This document shows, in pieces, positions 37,575 to 48,959 of a DNA stretch of 64,000 nt. The position numbers and the translations under genes were made by a program. Source of the stretch: Lathyrus oleraceus (taxonomy: Eukaryota > Streptophyta > Magnoliopsida > Fabales > Fabaceae); the NCBI RefSeq assembly GCF_024323335.1, contig NC_066579.1, forward strand, positions 252,271,575 to 252,335,574, written 5' to 3'. The first letter of the stretch is position 1. Every line of letters begins with the position of its first letter. A model generated the notes under the pieces. It searched no databases. It was not told where the DNA came from and saw only the letters and a program-made list of their open reading frames with translations.

Positions 37575-37770
37575 CCGTACCCTCTTTGTTATGTGTCCAA
37601 GAAGTCGTAGAGTTGAAACTTCAAGACGAGGAAGGCACTGGTCCTGGTTATGGTTTAGACGAGGTGAGACTTCAAGTCATAGCGGGACCTCGTCCTCACA
37701 TCGGAGCCGGTTTAGTTCCAAAAGCCATGCTCACAAGCTCAACGTTTTCCCCTGCAAGAATCAAACCACA
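37575..37770 (+). pseudogene. Unidentified coding-like fragment
   Basis: The frame at 37586-37792 (VVELKLQDEEGTGPGYGLDE then VRLQVIAGPRPHIGAGLVPK) reads like real protein, but I cannot name it. It follows the ATR-like piece by about 50 bases in the same direction and may be a further captured exon or older LTR sequence. Confidence 0.35.
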
Positions 37771-37977
37771 CAATTACATTTCGATAATTTGAGGAAAATG
37801 TATATTCTATTCAAGTGAAATACACTATAGTAAATAAGCTTCTTACCAACAGTAAAAATTCTTGGAGATGGAAAGGATTGAAGGAGGGACCACCTGCTGA
37901 AAGAAGACAAAAATTCCTCAGGCAACTCCGTACTATGAGACTACGAATTCACTCCTGTGGTCCCTGTTTTTCACACA

Positions 37978-37984
37978 TATAAGA
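37978..37984 (+). promoter_or_regulatory. TATA box of Ogre 3 LTR
   Basis: TATAAGA within CACACATATAAGAACACAC, followed by AAACCCTAATTTTAGAGAG, a common leader start in plant LTRs. It marks the U3/R border and places the host fragments in U3. Confidence 0.55.
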
Positions 37985-38751
37985 ACACACAAACCCTAAT
38001 TTTAGAGAGAGGACACTGTTCATAAAAGGAGGAAGGATTGAGCGGCGGAGAAGACAATAAAAATCAGCCGAAAAACCCTAGGAGTCATTGGAGAGGCGGA
38101 AGAGAAAGAAAACTGTTCAACAAAAAAACCCAAGAAAATCTGGATTCCACTCAGAAGAGAAACGATATCATAACTCAGAAGGATTCAGGAAGAACATTTC
38201 CTACGCTTTCGTCGGTCGATCCAGCTGCAACTGGTTAGTTCCATTTTCGATCCATCTCTCATCCTTAATGTAGCTTCATGATTGTCTTCCCTGCGTGTTC
38301 TTGTTGTGCTTTGTTGTTGAATTTTTGCTGTTGATCAAAAATGGAATTTGATTTTTGAGAAAGAAGGTGGATTTTGTTTCAGAAACGGGAATGATATTTG
38401 TGGCTCTTGATGCTTCCCTTTTGTTTATTTGCAAACTGATACATTGTTTTTGTTCTAAACAACATGAGGTATTTGGATCGATACCTGTGAGACCCACAGA
38501 ATCCAATGCCTAGCTTTTTTTGTTTTGTGTATCATCAGTCATTATTAACTTTGTCTTTTTCATCTGGACCAAGACAGCCATGCGGCTAGGTCACGCTACC
38601 CTTTGGCTTTCCGTCATTTCTTTTGTGTTGGACCAGTTATCCAAGTCTGGAATCCAATGGCCCATTTCATTTCTTTTAGTTAGTTTTTATTATTATTGTT
38701 TATTGTTTTTGTCTATATGTTCTAGTCGCTGTTAAGATAATAGCTAACCAC

Positions 38752-38815
38752 CTGTGGCCGGGTGGATGGGAAGGAGTCCCATTTCCCCTTATGTAGTGGG
38801 TTCGATACCCACATA
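38752..38815 (+). other. tRNA-like / SINE-like segment
   Basis: GTGGCCGGGTGGATGGGA resembles a tRNA A box, and GTGGGTTCGATACCCAC is a perfect 5-bp T-arm stem with a TTCGATA loop (a B box). A pyrimidine-rich TTTCTTTTCTTT follows. Acceptor stem and anticodon arm are not convincing, so this is a tRNA-derived SINE head or coincidence rather than a working tRNA. Confidence 0.35.
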
Positions 38816-38831
38816 TAACATTTCTTTTCTT

Positions 38832-38921
38832 TAGCATTCATTTTTTCCATGTTTATGTTGTATTATAATTTTACTAAGCATTCATTTTTTCCATGTTTAT
38901 GTTGTATTATAATTTTATTAT
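38832..38921. repeat. Short tandem duplication in Ogre 3 LTR
   Basis: The stretch beginning AAGCATTCATTTTTTCCATG and ending TATTATAATTTTA occurs twice in a row, about 45 bases each. A looser repeat of GTAAGTCGATTGC...CGCCATC follows at 39056, 39488 and 39525. Confidence 0.8.
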
Positions 38922-40050
38922 ACTCGTAGTTTCATTTGTTAATAATGCAAACTTTGTTTTCTTTTAACTTCATCATTCATTCAAGACCACTTTAAAATTA
39001 TAAAAAAACCATACTTTTCTCGATTTAATATCGAGCCCCTTTTTTTTCACACCCTCGTAAGTCGATTGCTTTTTAAGCCTCGCCATCAACCTCACATAGC
39101 TTACTCTTGGGCTTTCTTACAATGAGCCGGTTCCCTTACACTTACACTCATACATTGTTTAATGCCTCATTATTTCATTCTTTGATTATTTGATTCGATT
39201 ATATACTTGCTCAAATATCTTATTGTTGATTAACTGTTGCCTACTTGTATGGTGTATGAGGCATATATTTATATTGTCTGATTGCCATGACAACCCCCAT
39301 TCATAACAAATGTACCCCTCTCCCATGAAATGTATAATATTTATTCTTTCATTCTTTATTCACCTGTTAATACAAGAATTAAAATGAACATTCGATAACC
39401 ATTTCAAAACAAGATCAAAACCTCGATCCAACGTCGAGTAATCATTTTTCAAAACCTAACAGAACCAGCACGTATTCATCCACCCTTTTGTAAGTCGATT
39501 GCCTTATGCATCGCCATCAACCTTGTAAGTCGATTGCTTCGTGCATCGCCATCTACCTTTATCCCTAACACTTCTCCTTGCTCCATTCGTCGATTCTTGT
39601 TCCGATTAGGTAGCACCCATTAGATATATCCTTTTGTATGATAACATAGGTAGAATTCCCATATTCTTTGCATGCTAACATTAGGTAGATATTCCCATTT
39701 GTAAATCCTAAACACCTAAGTACATATTGCATGACAACTCTAGGGCAGAGCTTCCCCCACTTCTAGACCTTTCTGAGCGTCTCCGATCTTGTGGCATGTA
39801 GTCCGTTCTATTGCAAAGAGGTAATTGCCTAAGACTCGGTTCAGCGAGCTGCGACACCTACTGCTAGGGCGTGAACACATCGCCCACTCTCCTTTGACAC
39901 AACTGGTGTCCTCCTTTCTAAGTCTATGTTCAGATGGCAATCCCTGTGTAGGGGAACTACATCGCCCTGATCCTTGTTCCAGACGAGGTATGTAGGCAGG
40001 TGGTCGTGCGAGACCACTCCGGGCACCTTTCTTTTTTCTTTTTGTGTGTA

Positions 40051-40330
40051 TTTTGGTTCGGATGCTGATGTAAGTCCAGTAATTGGCAGTCGGGCTCCAT
40101 GTTTGCCACCTTTGTGTGTGTTTTGGTTCGGATGCTGATGTAAGTCCAGTGATTGGCGTTCGGGCTCCACGTTTGCCTTTTTGCGTGTGTTTCGGTTCGG
40201 ATGCCGATGTAAGTCCAGTGATTGGCGTTCGGGCTCCACGTTTGCCTTTTTGTGTGTGTTTTGGTTCGGATGCTGATGTAAGTCCAATGATTGGCATTCA
40301 GGCTCCATGTTTGCCTGCTTGTGTGTTTGT
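40051..40330. repeat. 69-bp tandem repeats in Ogre 3 LTR
   Basis: Four units start at about 40051, 40121, 40190 and 40259, each holding TTTTGGTTCGGATGCTGATG and a CGGGCTCCA block. Because 69 divides by three, 23-residue repeating frames stay open on both strands; these are artefacts. Related units of about 59 bp occur inverted at 43700-43925. Confidence 0.9.
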
Positions 40331-40601
40331 TTGTTTGGCGTGCGTGAGCCGAACTACGGCAACTCTGATTCTCATGTTCAGATGAGATACGTAGGCACAA
40401 GATGCGATGTCTTGCCGAGTTTGACTAACGACTAACAACTAATCCTTGTTTGCTTTCGCCCTCGTTGCGATCCTTTCTCTCGCCCTCGTTGCGATCGAGA
40501 CATTCCCTTTCTCTTGCCCTAGTTGCAATCGAGACCCTTATTCCCGTAGTTAGCTGAACTACGTTTTGCTCTGATTCTCATGTTCAGATGAGATACGTAG
40601 G

Positions 40602-41466
40602 CATAAGACGCGATGTCTTAGCGAGCACAGTTATCCTTCACCCATAGGAACCCGAGCTACGAAGACTCTGATTCTCATTCCAGATGAGATACGTATGCAG
40701 TGGATGCGACATCCGTGCGAGTCATTTTCTTTGACCCTCTCTTTTAGTAAATAGTACATTAGATAAACATACACCCTTTAGACAAGAAACAACAAGAGTG
40801 GATCCCGTAGAGTACTACGGATGCGTAGGGGTGCTAATACCTTCCCTTCGCATAATCGACTCCCGAACCCAAGATTTGGTTGCGAGACCTTGTCTTTTCC
40901 TTTCCTTTCTCCAGGTTTACTTCGAGCGTTTCCTTTCCCTCCTTTGGGATAAATAACGCACGGTGGCGACTCTTCTGTCATTTTCTTTCTCGCCGGTTGT
41001 TTTTTTCGCACCTCTGTATTTTTCGGGTTGCGACACATAAGACGCGATGTCTTACCGAGCACACTCCTCTTTAACCCATAGGTAGCCGAGCTACAAAGAC
41101 TCTGATTCTCATATCCAGATGAGATACGTATGCAGTGGATGCGATATCTGTGCGAGTCATTTTCTTTTGACCCCCTCTTTTAGCAAATAGTACATTAGAT
41201 AAACCCACACCCTTTAGACAAGAACAACAAAAGTGGATCCCGTAGAGTACTACGGATGCGTAGGGGTGCTAATACCTTCCCTTCGCATAATCGACTCTCG
41301 AACCCAAGATTTGGTTGCGAGACCTTGTATTTTCCTTTCCTTTTTTTCCAGGTTTACTTCGAGCGTTTCCTTTCCCTCCTTTGGGATAAATAACGCACGG
41401 TGGCGACTCTTCTGTCATTTCTTTCTCGCCGGTTGTTTTTCGCATCTCCTTTTTCAGGTTGCGACA
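40602..41466 (+). repeat. Direct duplication of the LTR tail (about 430 bp x 2)
   Basis: CATAAGACGCGATGTCTTA...GGTTGCGACA occurs at 40602-41035 and again at 41036-41466. Both copies end in the LTR terminus GCGACA, and the second is directly followed by the PBS. The copies show a moderate number of differences. Confidence 0.9.
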
Positions 41467-41468
41467 GC

Positions 41469-41487
41469 TGGCGACTCTGCTGGGGAC
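41469..41487 (+). other. Ogre 3 primer binding site (tRNA-Arg type)
   Basis: TGGCGACTCTGCTGGGGAC begins two bases after the LTR end. It is complementary to the 3' end of plant tRNA-Arg (as I recall it) with about one mismatch, the known Ogre primer. Confidence 0.88.
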
Positions 41488-42566
41488 CCTGGTTTCCCTG
41501 AGCGAGTCCCTCCTAGCTTTTGTAGGTTGTTTGTTTATTGGGTGTTCATTCTTTTGTGCAGTTATTTATTTTTCAGCATTTACCTGCTTCATTGCATTGT
41601 GTACATATCATTTCTATATCTGTTGGCTCTGCTATTGGTTTGTTTGTTTGTTGGGATGGGGTGTTCTATGAGAGATAAGCCCATTACCCAGGCTTGAGTG
41701 TACACACAGGTTTTAGAGTGGATAGTCATGAGGCTTGCATGGCGTGTTGCTACGTTAAGTCGTTCATGAAGACCCACATCCAGACGAGGTTTCTTTTGGA
41801 TATATTTTGTCCTATGCGTGTTCCATAATGACAGATGTTCCTCTAGAAATCGTCGACTCTGCTGACCATTTCCCGAGAACTCAGTCGAGGCCTCTCCTCC
41901 GAGACGTGATTATGTTAGCTCTGGTGGGTGCATTCTCGTTGATCAATCCGAGGACCCCGAGACTGGGAACTTGCTATTAGGATGTCCTGTTGAGGGGGAG
42001 TCAGTGGAGGTCTTTTATCCCATAATAATGCCAAACCTTCAGTGGTAAATGTATTATTCTCGACTGAAGGGCCGAAGTTGACGAACTTCTGTTCTTAGAA
42101 CCTACCAGTGAGGGGCGGGCTAAATTCAGGAAATCTTAACCTCCAACCAACCCGGTTTTCTGGAGCAGAGCTTTGATCTTGTATTATATTCTTCAGTGGG
42201 TTTCTCTTCAGACAGTGCAACCTGACAGATATTCAAGCGGATACAGTAATCCTGATTCCCATGTCACTGCATTGCATCACATCATTTCGCATTCATATCA
42301 TTTAACACATGTTTATCTATTCCCAGGGGTTCATATCTTCTTCTTGATTCTAGTCGGGGTTTTCTTCTTACACTGTTTATCAAATGTGAGACTAGAATCA
42401 AGGGGGTAGAATACCTGTTGGAATTGATAAACATGTCATTGCATTTGCATATCCATCAGCATAGCAGGTACTGCCGCAGTGTTCTCAGTTTGTTTGGTGT
42501 TCCACTAGCAGGATAGCTGACTCGGGCATTCACCGGTACGGTACCCGCAGAAATCAACAGAGAGTA
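41488..42566 (+). other. Ogre 3 leader; no ORF1 seen
   Basis: About 1.1 kb between PBS and gag. Unlike Ogre 1 there is no ORF1 code here, only a few short open frames without family features. This may be a different Ogre/Tat subfamily or an internal loss. Confidence 0.55.
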
Positions 42567-43215
42567 ATGGAAAGCCTACAAGCAGAGTTCGCCGAGATGA
42601 AGATTCGCATGAATCAGTTCATGGATGTGGTTCAAGGGGTGGCTCAGGGACAGCAAGAGCTCAGGCAGATGATGCAGAGGAATCCCGCCACTACTCAACC
42701 AGAGACGTTGACTGATCCTCCAGCTGGAGAGGTTAACGGACCCAGTGGACCGGGGCCTACCCCGATCCTACATGTCACCTCCGGTCAACAACCCGTCCAT
42801 GATGACCAGGAGGATCAGTTCCCCTTGCTTCAGGAAGACTTTGGAATGAGTCATGGTATGGACCCTATGTTTTGGAGACTGGAAGAGAGGTTGAAGGCAG
42901 TGGAAGGACAAAATCCTCTGGGAGTAGACGTTGCTGACTTGGGATTGGTCCCAGGTGTGAGGGTGCCACCGAAATTCAAGGTCCCGATATTTGACAAATA
43001 CAGTGGCAACTCTTGCCCAAAGACCCATGTGCAAGCCTACTTCCGTAAAATGGTTGCATACTCTGACGATGAAAAGTTGCTTATGTACTTTTTCCAGGAT
43101 AGCCTAGCTGGGGAATCCCTGGAATGGTATATGAGGCTGGACAGAGCCCACATCCGCTGTTGGAGGGATTTGGCAGAGGCTTTCGTGAAGCAGTATCAAT
43201 ATAATGCAGACATGG
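42567..43215 (+). pseudogene. Ogre 3 gag, N-terminal part, cut by insertion
   Basis: ATG 42567 opens a frame with an N-terminal coiled coil (MESLQAEFAEMKIRMNQFM), a Pro-rich linker and the capsid start (VPPKFKVPIFDKYSGNSCPK, FFQDSLAGESLEWYMRLDRA, FVKQYQYNADM). It is the same family as Ogre 1 gag but intact up to 43215, where the minus-strand Ogre 4 LTR begins (TGTCGCATTACG). The last 30-odd codons of the open frame (to 43313) are LTR sequence read antisense. The gag code is clean of stops, so this copy looks younger than Ogre 1. Confidence 0.88.
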
Positions 43216-46200
43216 TGTCGCATTACGCGAAAAACCGGCGGAGAAAACGAAACAACAAAGCCGCCACCGTGCGTTATTTATCCCAAAGGAGGGAAAGGAA
43301 ACGCTCGAAGTAAACCTGGAAAAGACATGGTCTCGCGACCAGAGAGAGATGGGATCGGGAGTCGGTTATGCGAAGGGAAGGTATTAGCACCCCTACGCAT
43401 CCGTCGTACTCGACGGGATCCACGCACAAAACAAAGGATAAAGGTTGCTAAACACTGCTCAAACATCACACAACGGCTGAAAAGAGACACAGAAACGACA
43501 AAAGAAACAAACTCGGCAGGATATCGCATCCTGGGCCTACGTAGTCTGTCAGGCACAGACATCAGAGTCGACGTAGTTCGGGATAGGGGGAAACGTGCTC
43601 GCTAGGATATCGCATCCTATGCATACGTATCTTCTCTGACTGGAGAAGAATCAGAGCACTCGTAGCTCGGCTAACGCACGCCAAACAAAACCACACAGGA
43701 AACCGACTGCCAATCGCTGGACTTACGTCAGACTCCACACAAACAGGCAAACTTGGAAACCGAATGCCAATCGCGGGACTTACATCACACTCCGAACCAA
43801 ACAAACACACACTGGAAACCAAATGCCAATCGCTGGACTTACATCGGACTCCAAGCACACTACGTACAAACACAGGAAACCGACTGCCAATCACTGGACT
43901 TGCGCCAGACTCCAAACACACACAAAGGGTTGCAAAAGAAAAAGGGCGCCCAGAGAGATCAGCTCATCTCCTGCCTACGTACCTCATCTGGTATGAGGAT
44001 CAGGGCGACGTAGTTCCCCTACACAGGGAAAGCAATTCTAACCTAACCAGAGACTGGGAAATGACATACTAGAAGGGAGACTAACTCGAGCCTAATAGTT
44101 ATCATGTAAATTCGCCATGGTCCTAGGTTGAAGTTTCTATCTAACTTGCACAGGGAGCAAGCTATCCTAAACAGCACAGGCAAAGCAAACGTACACACAA
44201 TTAGCACACACTATATACAAACAAAGTGGGCTCACACAAGGTTAGGCTGTGAAACACAAGCCAACTGGAATCGGGTGTAGTTAGCTCTTAACCCTAACAT
44301 TGAGAGTTAGGGTGAAGCAAATGAAATGGGAAGTGAGGGTAAGACCCCACAGCTCTTATCCCTGGCCTGGGAGAGCTTCAGACAAATGAAAGTGGGAGTT
44401 CAGAAAGTTGGAACTCTTCTATCCACATATGACTGACTCAACAATGATCTTGGGTTAATATCCACAATGCACCAACACAAGGTGTGTGAGCAAAGTGGAT
44501 GACACACTGAATAGCAGGAGATGGATTTCACATCTCTTTTATCTGTCAATTGCCTCATAGAGGTCTTTACCTGCTTGGCACAAAGGTAAACAAACACAAG
44601 CATTGCCTCTTAAGGAGGACTTCAGACAGGTGCCTGCCCAAGTAACAGGACAGGTCTTCCAGACTACATGAAGTCAGAAAGTTATACCTCAAATGGTTAA
44701 GCAACCAAGCAAAGAAAAAGCAAGTTCAAAAGAACTTAAGCAACTTATGTACCTGAAAAAAATCTAACTCAATCAGTATACAAGTCAATCAATCAAACAC
44801 ACAATCACACAATCAATCAGACAAGCAAGCAAGCAATGCCACAATGTGCAAGGCACAAGCCAATGGGCATAACACAAACAACTTGGCATCAACCTACAAA
44901 ACAACTCATAGTTAGTCAACATCAACCAATTAGTCAACTCAAGAGAGTGAATCAATCCCATCTGTACTTCTTAACCTGAAATCAAAGCTCAACTGTGAGT
45001 CACCAACCACTAGGGCAAGGCCTAGGGTCAAAGAGGGAGAAAAAATTCAAAACAGAACATGAAATTCAACATGAATCAACCTCAATCAATTAAGAACACC
45101 ATCCAAAAGGTCTCATATCATTATCATCAACCAAATTCATTTCACAAACCAAACATGGCAAGGTATGCAAGTGGAAAGCACATTGAGGCAACAAAATGAA
45201 CAAATTCACATTAATTCAACAATGATCCAAATAATCTCAACAAAAATCATGGCTAAACAGAACACACGACATGATCAACACACCAAAAATTAGGGCATTT
45301 GGACATGATTAGGCATGGTAATCAAATTGTATAAGGCAAGGCAATCAAAACAAGCTCAAATGGGACACAACTTGATACATCAACATAGCACAAGCCTAAA
45401 ACAGAAGTGGTAATTGATAAAAACCTCAAATCAAAGCCAAAACAACCTTTAACATGTCTAGAAAGAGTGTGCAAAGTTCACATCCATATGATAAAGCACA
45501 AGCATTTCACAAACAATTGAAATTCAACACACTTCAAAAGCTCACAAATGATCATCCAGCATGAAAAATCTCATTCAAATCAGAAATCAATCCAAAAATT
45601 CCACAAAAATCATGAGCATTCACAACATCCATAAGAAGCATCATACAAAAAGTCAAGGCATTTGGAATTTATTTGGCAGGGCAAAGAAATTAATCAAATT
45701 GAGCAAGCAAAGGTGTGACACACATTGTCACACCTACATTCATAAGATCATATCTCAGCAATGGCAATTGATAAAAATGCAAACTCAACACCAAAATGCC
45801 CAGCCGAGAGTCTAGTTTAAGCATGTCAAATTTCATGAGCATTGGATAAACAACCATCATTTCACAAATGAAATAGTGAGGCAAGGTTCAAAATGGACAT
45901 GCATACACAAACCCTAGCACCAATTAATTTCCAGGAATACACAAATTGTGGAAAAATAACCAAAAAAAACTAGACACAATAAGGAAAACAATGCAAAAAT
46001 TCCCATATTTTTTGGATCATTTATCAATTAGATATGAATTCTTAAAGTGAAAGAAAAATTAAAAAAAAGCATGTGAAGTATGTAGGAACATGTGGAGGGA
46101 AATGAGATAAAATGCAATGCCATTTGAATAAATGTTGTAGCCTAGAATCGAAGTGAGGCATGATTCAAAATGAAGCGCGCTTTGTACATGAAACTCTGCG

Positions 46201-48024
46201 TTTCATTAAACGTGTGGCTGGTCAACATGTGACGTGGCTAGGTCAAACAGATATGCACCAATTAACATGCCATGCAAGCGACGCGCTGGACCAATACATG
46301 TTCAGATATCCCAAAAACACATGCAAGGCGCGAATAACACACTCCCATGGATCAAAACCAGTTCTGGAAACGAAATTCATCAACATTCATCAAGTTCATC
46401 ATGGCTCAAGAACAAATTTCTCAGAAACACAAAACAAGCACATCAATGTGTTCATCTCTCATCACTCATCACTAATCCATGCCTGATTTAACCTAATTCT
46501 CACTAACATGAACAAATCGAAGCAAACAAGTTTCACATGTCAAACTTTAAATCCTCATAACTACTTCAATTCTACATGGAATTCAGTGATCTAAAGCTCA
46601 GATTGATCAACAATGTAAGATCTACAACAACCACATGATAATTTCAAGAATTAAAAGATTCGATTTCTGACCTTAATGAAGATGCAGAACTGGAACAGCT
46701 TGATTCAGGCCTTGCTAAGCTCAAACATATCTTCCAAAGTGTTTGTGGAGTTGATTGGATGAAGAATGAAGGCTTAATCGTGCTTGATCCTTGCAAAATC
46801 AGATTTCACCATTGTTGAATGCAAGCTTCGAGCTGCTTCAAATCTGCATGAATTGTTATGGTTCTTGCTTCAAACATGCTCCATAATCCTTCCAGATGAT
46901 GATTTGATCAATGGATGATGAAGTTATGTGAAGAAAATTGAAGAACAAAATGAGAGAAAACTTTGTGATTTTTTCTAGATCTGAAAATTCTGATTATGAT
47001 TAGATGAAATCTGTTATGCTTTGCCCTTTATACTCCCTCCTAATCATGTTCTTAATCACACTTAAGCAAATGGAAAATGGATTAGTGAAAACAAGGTGTA
47101 AATGCAAATTTGATAATTCACCCTTATGCATGGAATTCAATGGAACAGTGCACGAAAATGTAGCCAAATCCACTTGAAATTCTGTTTGGAAGCCAATGCA
47201 AGTGTTGGAATATGAAAACAATGCATTATTTTTAAATTTGAAAATTCCCTCCAAAATTCAAATGAAAAACCAAAAAATTATGTGATGAGAATGCATGACT
47301 TGTGATGTATGATTTGGATAGTAGAGGTCAAAATAAGAATGTTGCAAAAAGAACCACTTCATTTGGCCTTATGGTTTGAAAGTTATGTATGTTTGAAGTT
47401 CAATGTTCACTTGGTCATGATTGATCCATATCTCCTCAACCACACATGAGAAATCCATGATCTTGGACTTTTTGGAAATGGGAGAGCAAGATCTTCAACT
47501 TTCATACTCGACAAAATTTCATTTGAAGCTTGCTTGATGATGTAATCTTGAGGAGAAAACCTTTCCATTTTTGGCAATTTCAAATTACAGGTCACTTACT
47601 ATTTTTGGAAAGTTTTGATCTGACCTCAAATTCTTCATTGTTGATGTTTGAAATGTCAAATGAGACTTGTATGGACATGAATGAGGCCTCTCTAACCATC
47701 TCCCACCTCCAAATCCATGGTTGAATTGACAGTTGACTTTTGTTGACTTTCTAGGGTTTCAAATGAATTGATCATTGACTGATGAGCTTTGAGCCTTCAA
47801 TGCCTTGCCAAACCACTTCAAAATGATCCTTGGATCACATGAACTCATTGCACCAACCCTAGGGCTTTGATCTCATGGAAAATGCACTTGCTTGCTTGCA
47901 CAATTGAATCTCCTGACTTGCCTAACTGATGACATGTGATGGACTATGCAAATGTTAATGCAATGTTAATGACCTAAAATGAAAATGTATGTACAAATGG
48001 GAGGTGCAAATTTGAGGTGCTACA
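43216..48024 (-). repeat. LTR of minus-strand Ogre 4, 4.8 kb
   Basis: Read on the minus strand it starts TGTAGCACCTCAAATTTGC at 48024 and ends ...GCGTAATGCGACA at 43216. A PPT lies just upstream (48025-48037), so this is the 3' LTR. The end region near 43230-43440 is the reverse complement of the Ogre 3 LTR tail (the GATAAATAACGCACGGTGGC block and the GGGTGCTAATACCTTCCCTT block). The middle is AT-rich with no supported gene. Confidence 0.85.
43701..43925. repeat. About 59-bp tandem repeats in Ogre 4 LTR
   Basis: Units start at about 43701, 43759, 43818 and 43879, each with TGCCAATCGCTGGACTTAC or a close variant. They are the inverted relatives of the 69-bp units at 40051-40330. Confidence 0.85.
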
Positions 48025-48959
48025 GCTGCCCCTATTCAATCAACTAGGAACCCGAACGGATGAGAGCAATGGCTGTCAGACCTTCAGGGTACACAGGGAT
48101 TGAATACCAAAGAATCGTAGAAATTTGCACATTGCGGGGGATCCAACAGTAACTTCAACTGGATCTGATATTTGTCACTGAATCAGTCAAGATGTCTACC
48201 AACGACTCCACTGGGGATTTTGATTTTTTTCTTCAGAAAAAGGAACCACGACCCGTCATCGAAGGATGATGAATGGGAATAAAGAAATCACAACTAGACG
48301 CCAACGGACGACTAGGAAAAACTCGACGTTTACCGAAACCAACGGAGAGGTAACCAGACATCAACAGATGAATGGAAAGAAAGGGATACAACCAGACGTC
48401 ATCGGACGAATGGGAAAAACTCAACGTTTATCGAAACCAACGGAGAGGTGACCAAACATCAACGGATGAATGGGAAAGAAATATACAACCATACGTCAAC
48501 GGACGAATGGGAAAAACTCAACGTTTATCGAAACCAACAGAGAGGTGACACAGACATCAACGGATGACCTGTGGGGAGGATACAACTAGTTGTCAACGGA
48601 CAACTAGGAAAAACTCGACGTTTATCGACACCAACGGAGAGGAGAAACAGACATCAACGGATGACCTGGCACAGGGTTAATACAACTAGATGTCAACGGA
48701 CAACTAGGAAAAACTCAACTTTTATCGAAACCAACGGAGAGGTAGCTCACTGGGGACCAAGGGGTACGACCGGGAGCAGACAGGAAGGAACACCAAGGAT
48801 ACCGGGTTGTAGACATAAAACAGGTGGCCGACCAAAGCGTGAATTGGTTTGTATTCCAAAACACTCATCATCCTGAAGAGGGCTAGAAAAGCAATCTTAT
48901 TAAAGGATGGACATTCGATTCCACAAGGAATACGAATCTTACTCGACTGGGAAGGACAA
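48025..48959 (-). other. Ogre 4 3' internal region with PPT and tandem repeats
   Basis: Minus-strand PPT AATAGGGGCAGC (48025-48036) adjoins the LTR. The rest is non-coding and contains 97-bp tandem repeats. The region is broken at 48960 by the Athila insertion and resumes at 62544. Confidence 0.7.
48292..48748. repeat. About 97-bp tandem repeats, nearly five units
   Basis: Each unit holds AACGGACGACTAGGAAAAAC or variant, then CGTTTATCGA and CAACGGAGAGG. Unit starts are near 48292, 48391, 48488, 48585 and 48685. Satellite-like tandem arrays in 3' regions are known for Ogre elements. Confidence 0.85.

Larger units (their letters stand above)
35083..41466 (+). repeat. 5' LTR of Ogre 3, about 6.4 kb, with captured host fragments
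   Basis: It starts TGTCATACCCCGATTTTGC and ends GGTTGCGACA, two bases before a good tRNA-Arg PBS. A TATA box (TATAAGA, 37978-37984) followed by AAACCCTAATTTTAGAGAG marks the promoter, so everything from 35083 to about 37970 is U3. U3 holds W-box palindromes and fragments of at least two host genes. The downstream part carries 69-bp tandem repeats and a 430-bp duplication of its own tail. If the captured stretch (about 2 kb) is discounted, the length fits the usual Ogre LTR. Confidence 0.8.

Noticed and set aside
35800..37900. Helitron or Pack-MULE as carrier of the host gene fragments
   Set aside because: I found no convincing CTRR-hairpin end, TC start or terminal inverted repeats at the borders; not excluded, but unsupported by eye.
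40051..40330. Possible CRISPR-like array
   Set aside because: Units are adjacent tandem copies without unique spacers, in plant LTR sequence; the same holds for 48292-48748.
39740..40400. Three overlapping minus-strand ORFs with a 23-residue repeat
   Set aside because: They arise from the 69-bp tandem repeat, which stays open because 69 is divisible by three; the opposite strand is open too.
43216..43313. C-terminal Arg/Lys-rich extension of Ogre 3 gag
   Set aside because: It is antisense LTR sequence of Ogre 4 read through after the insertion point.
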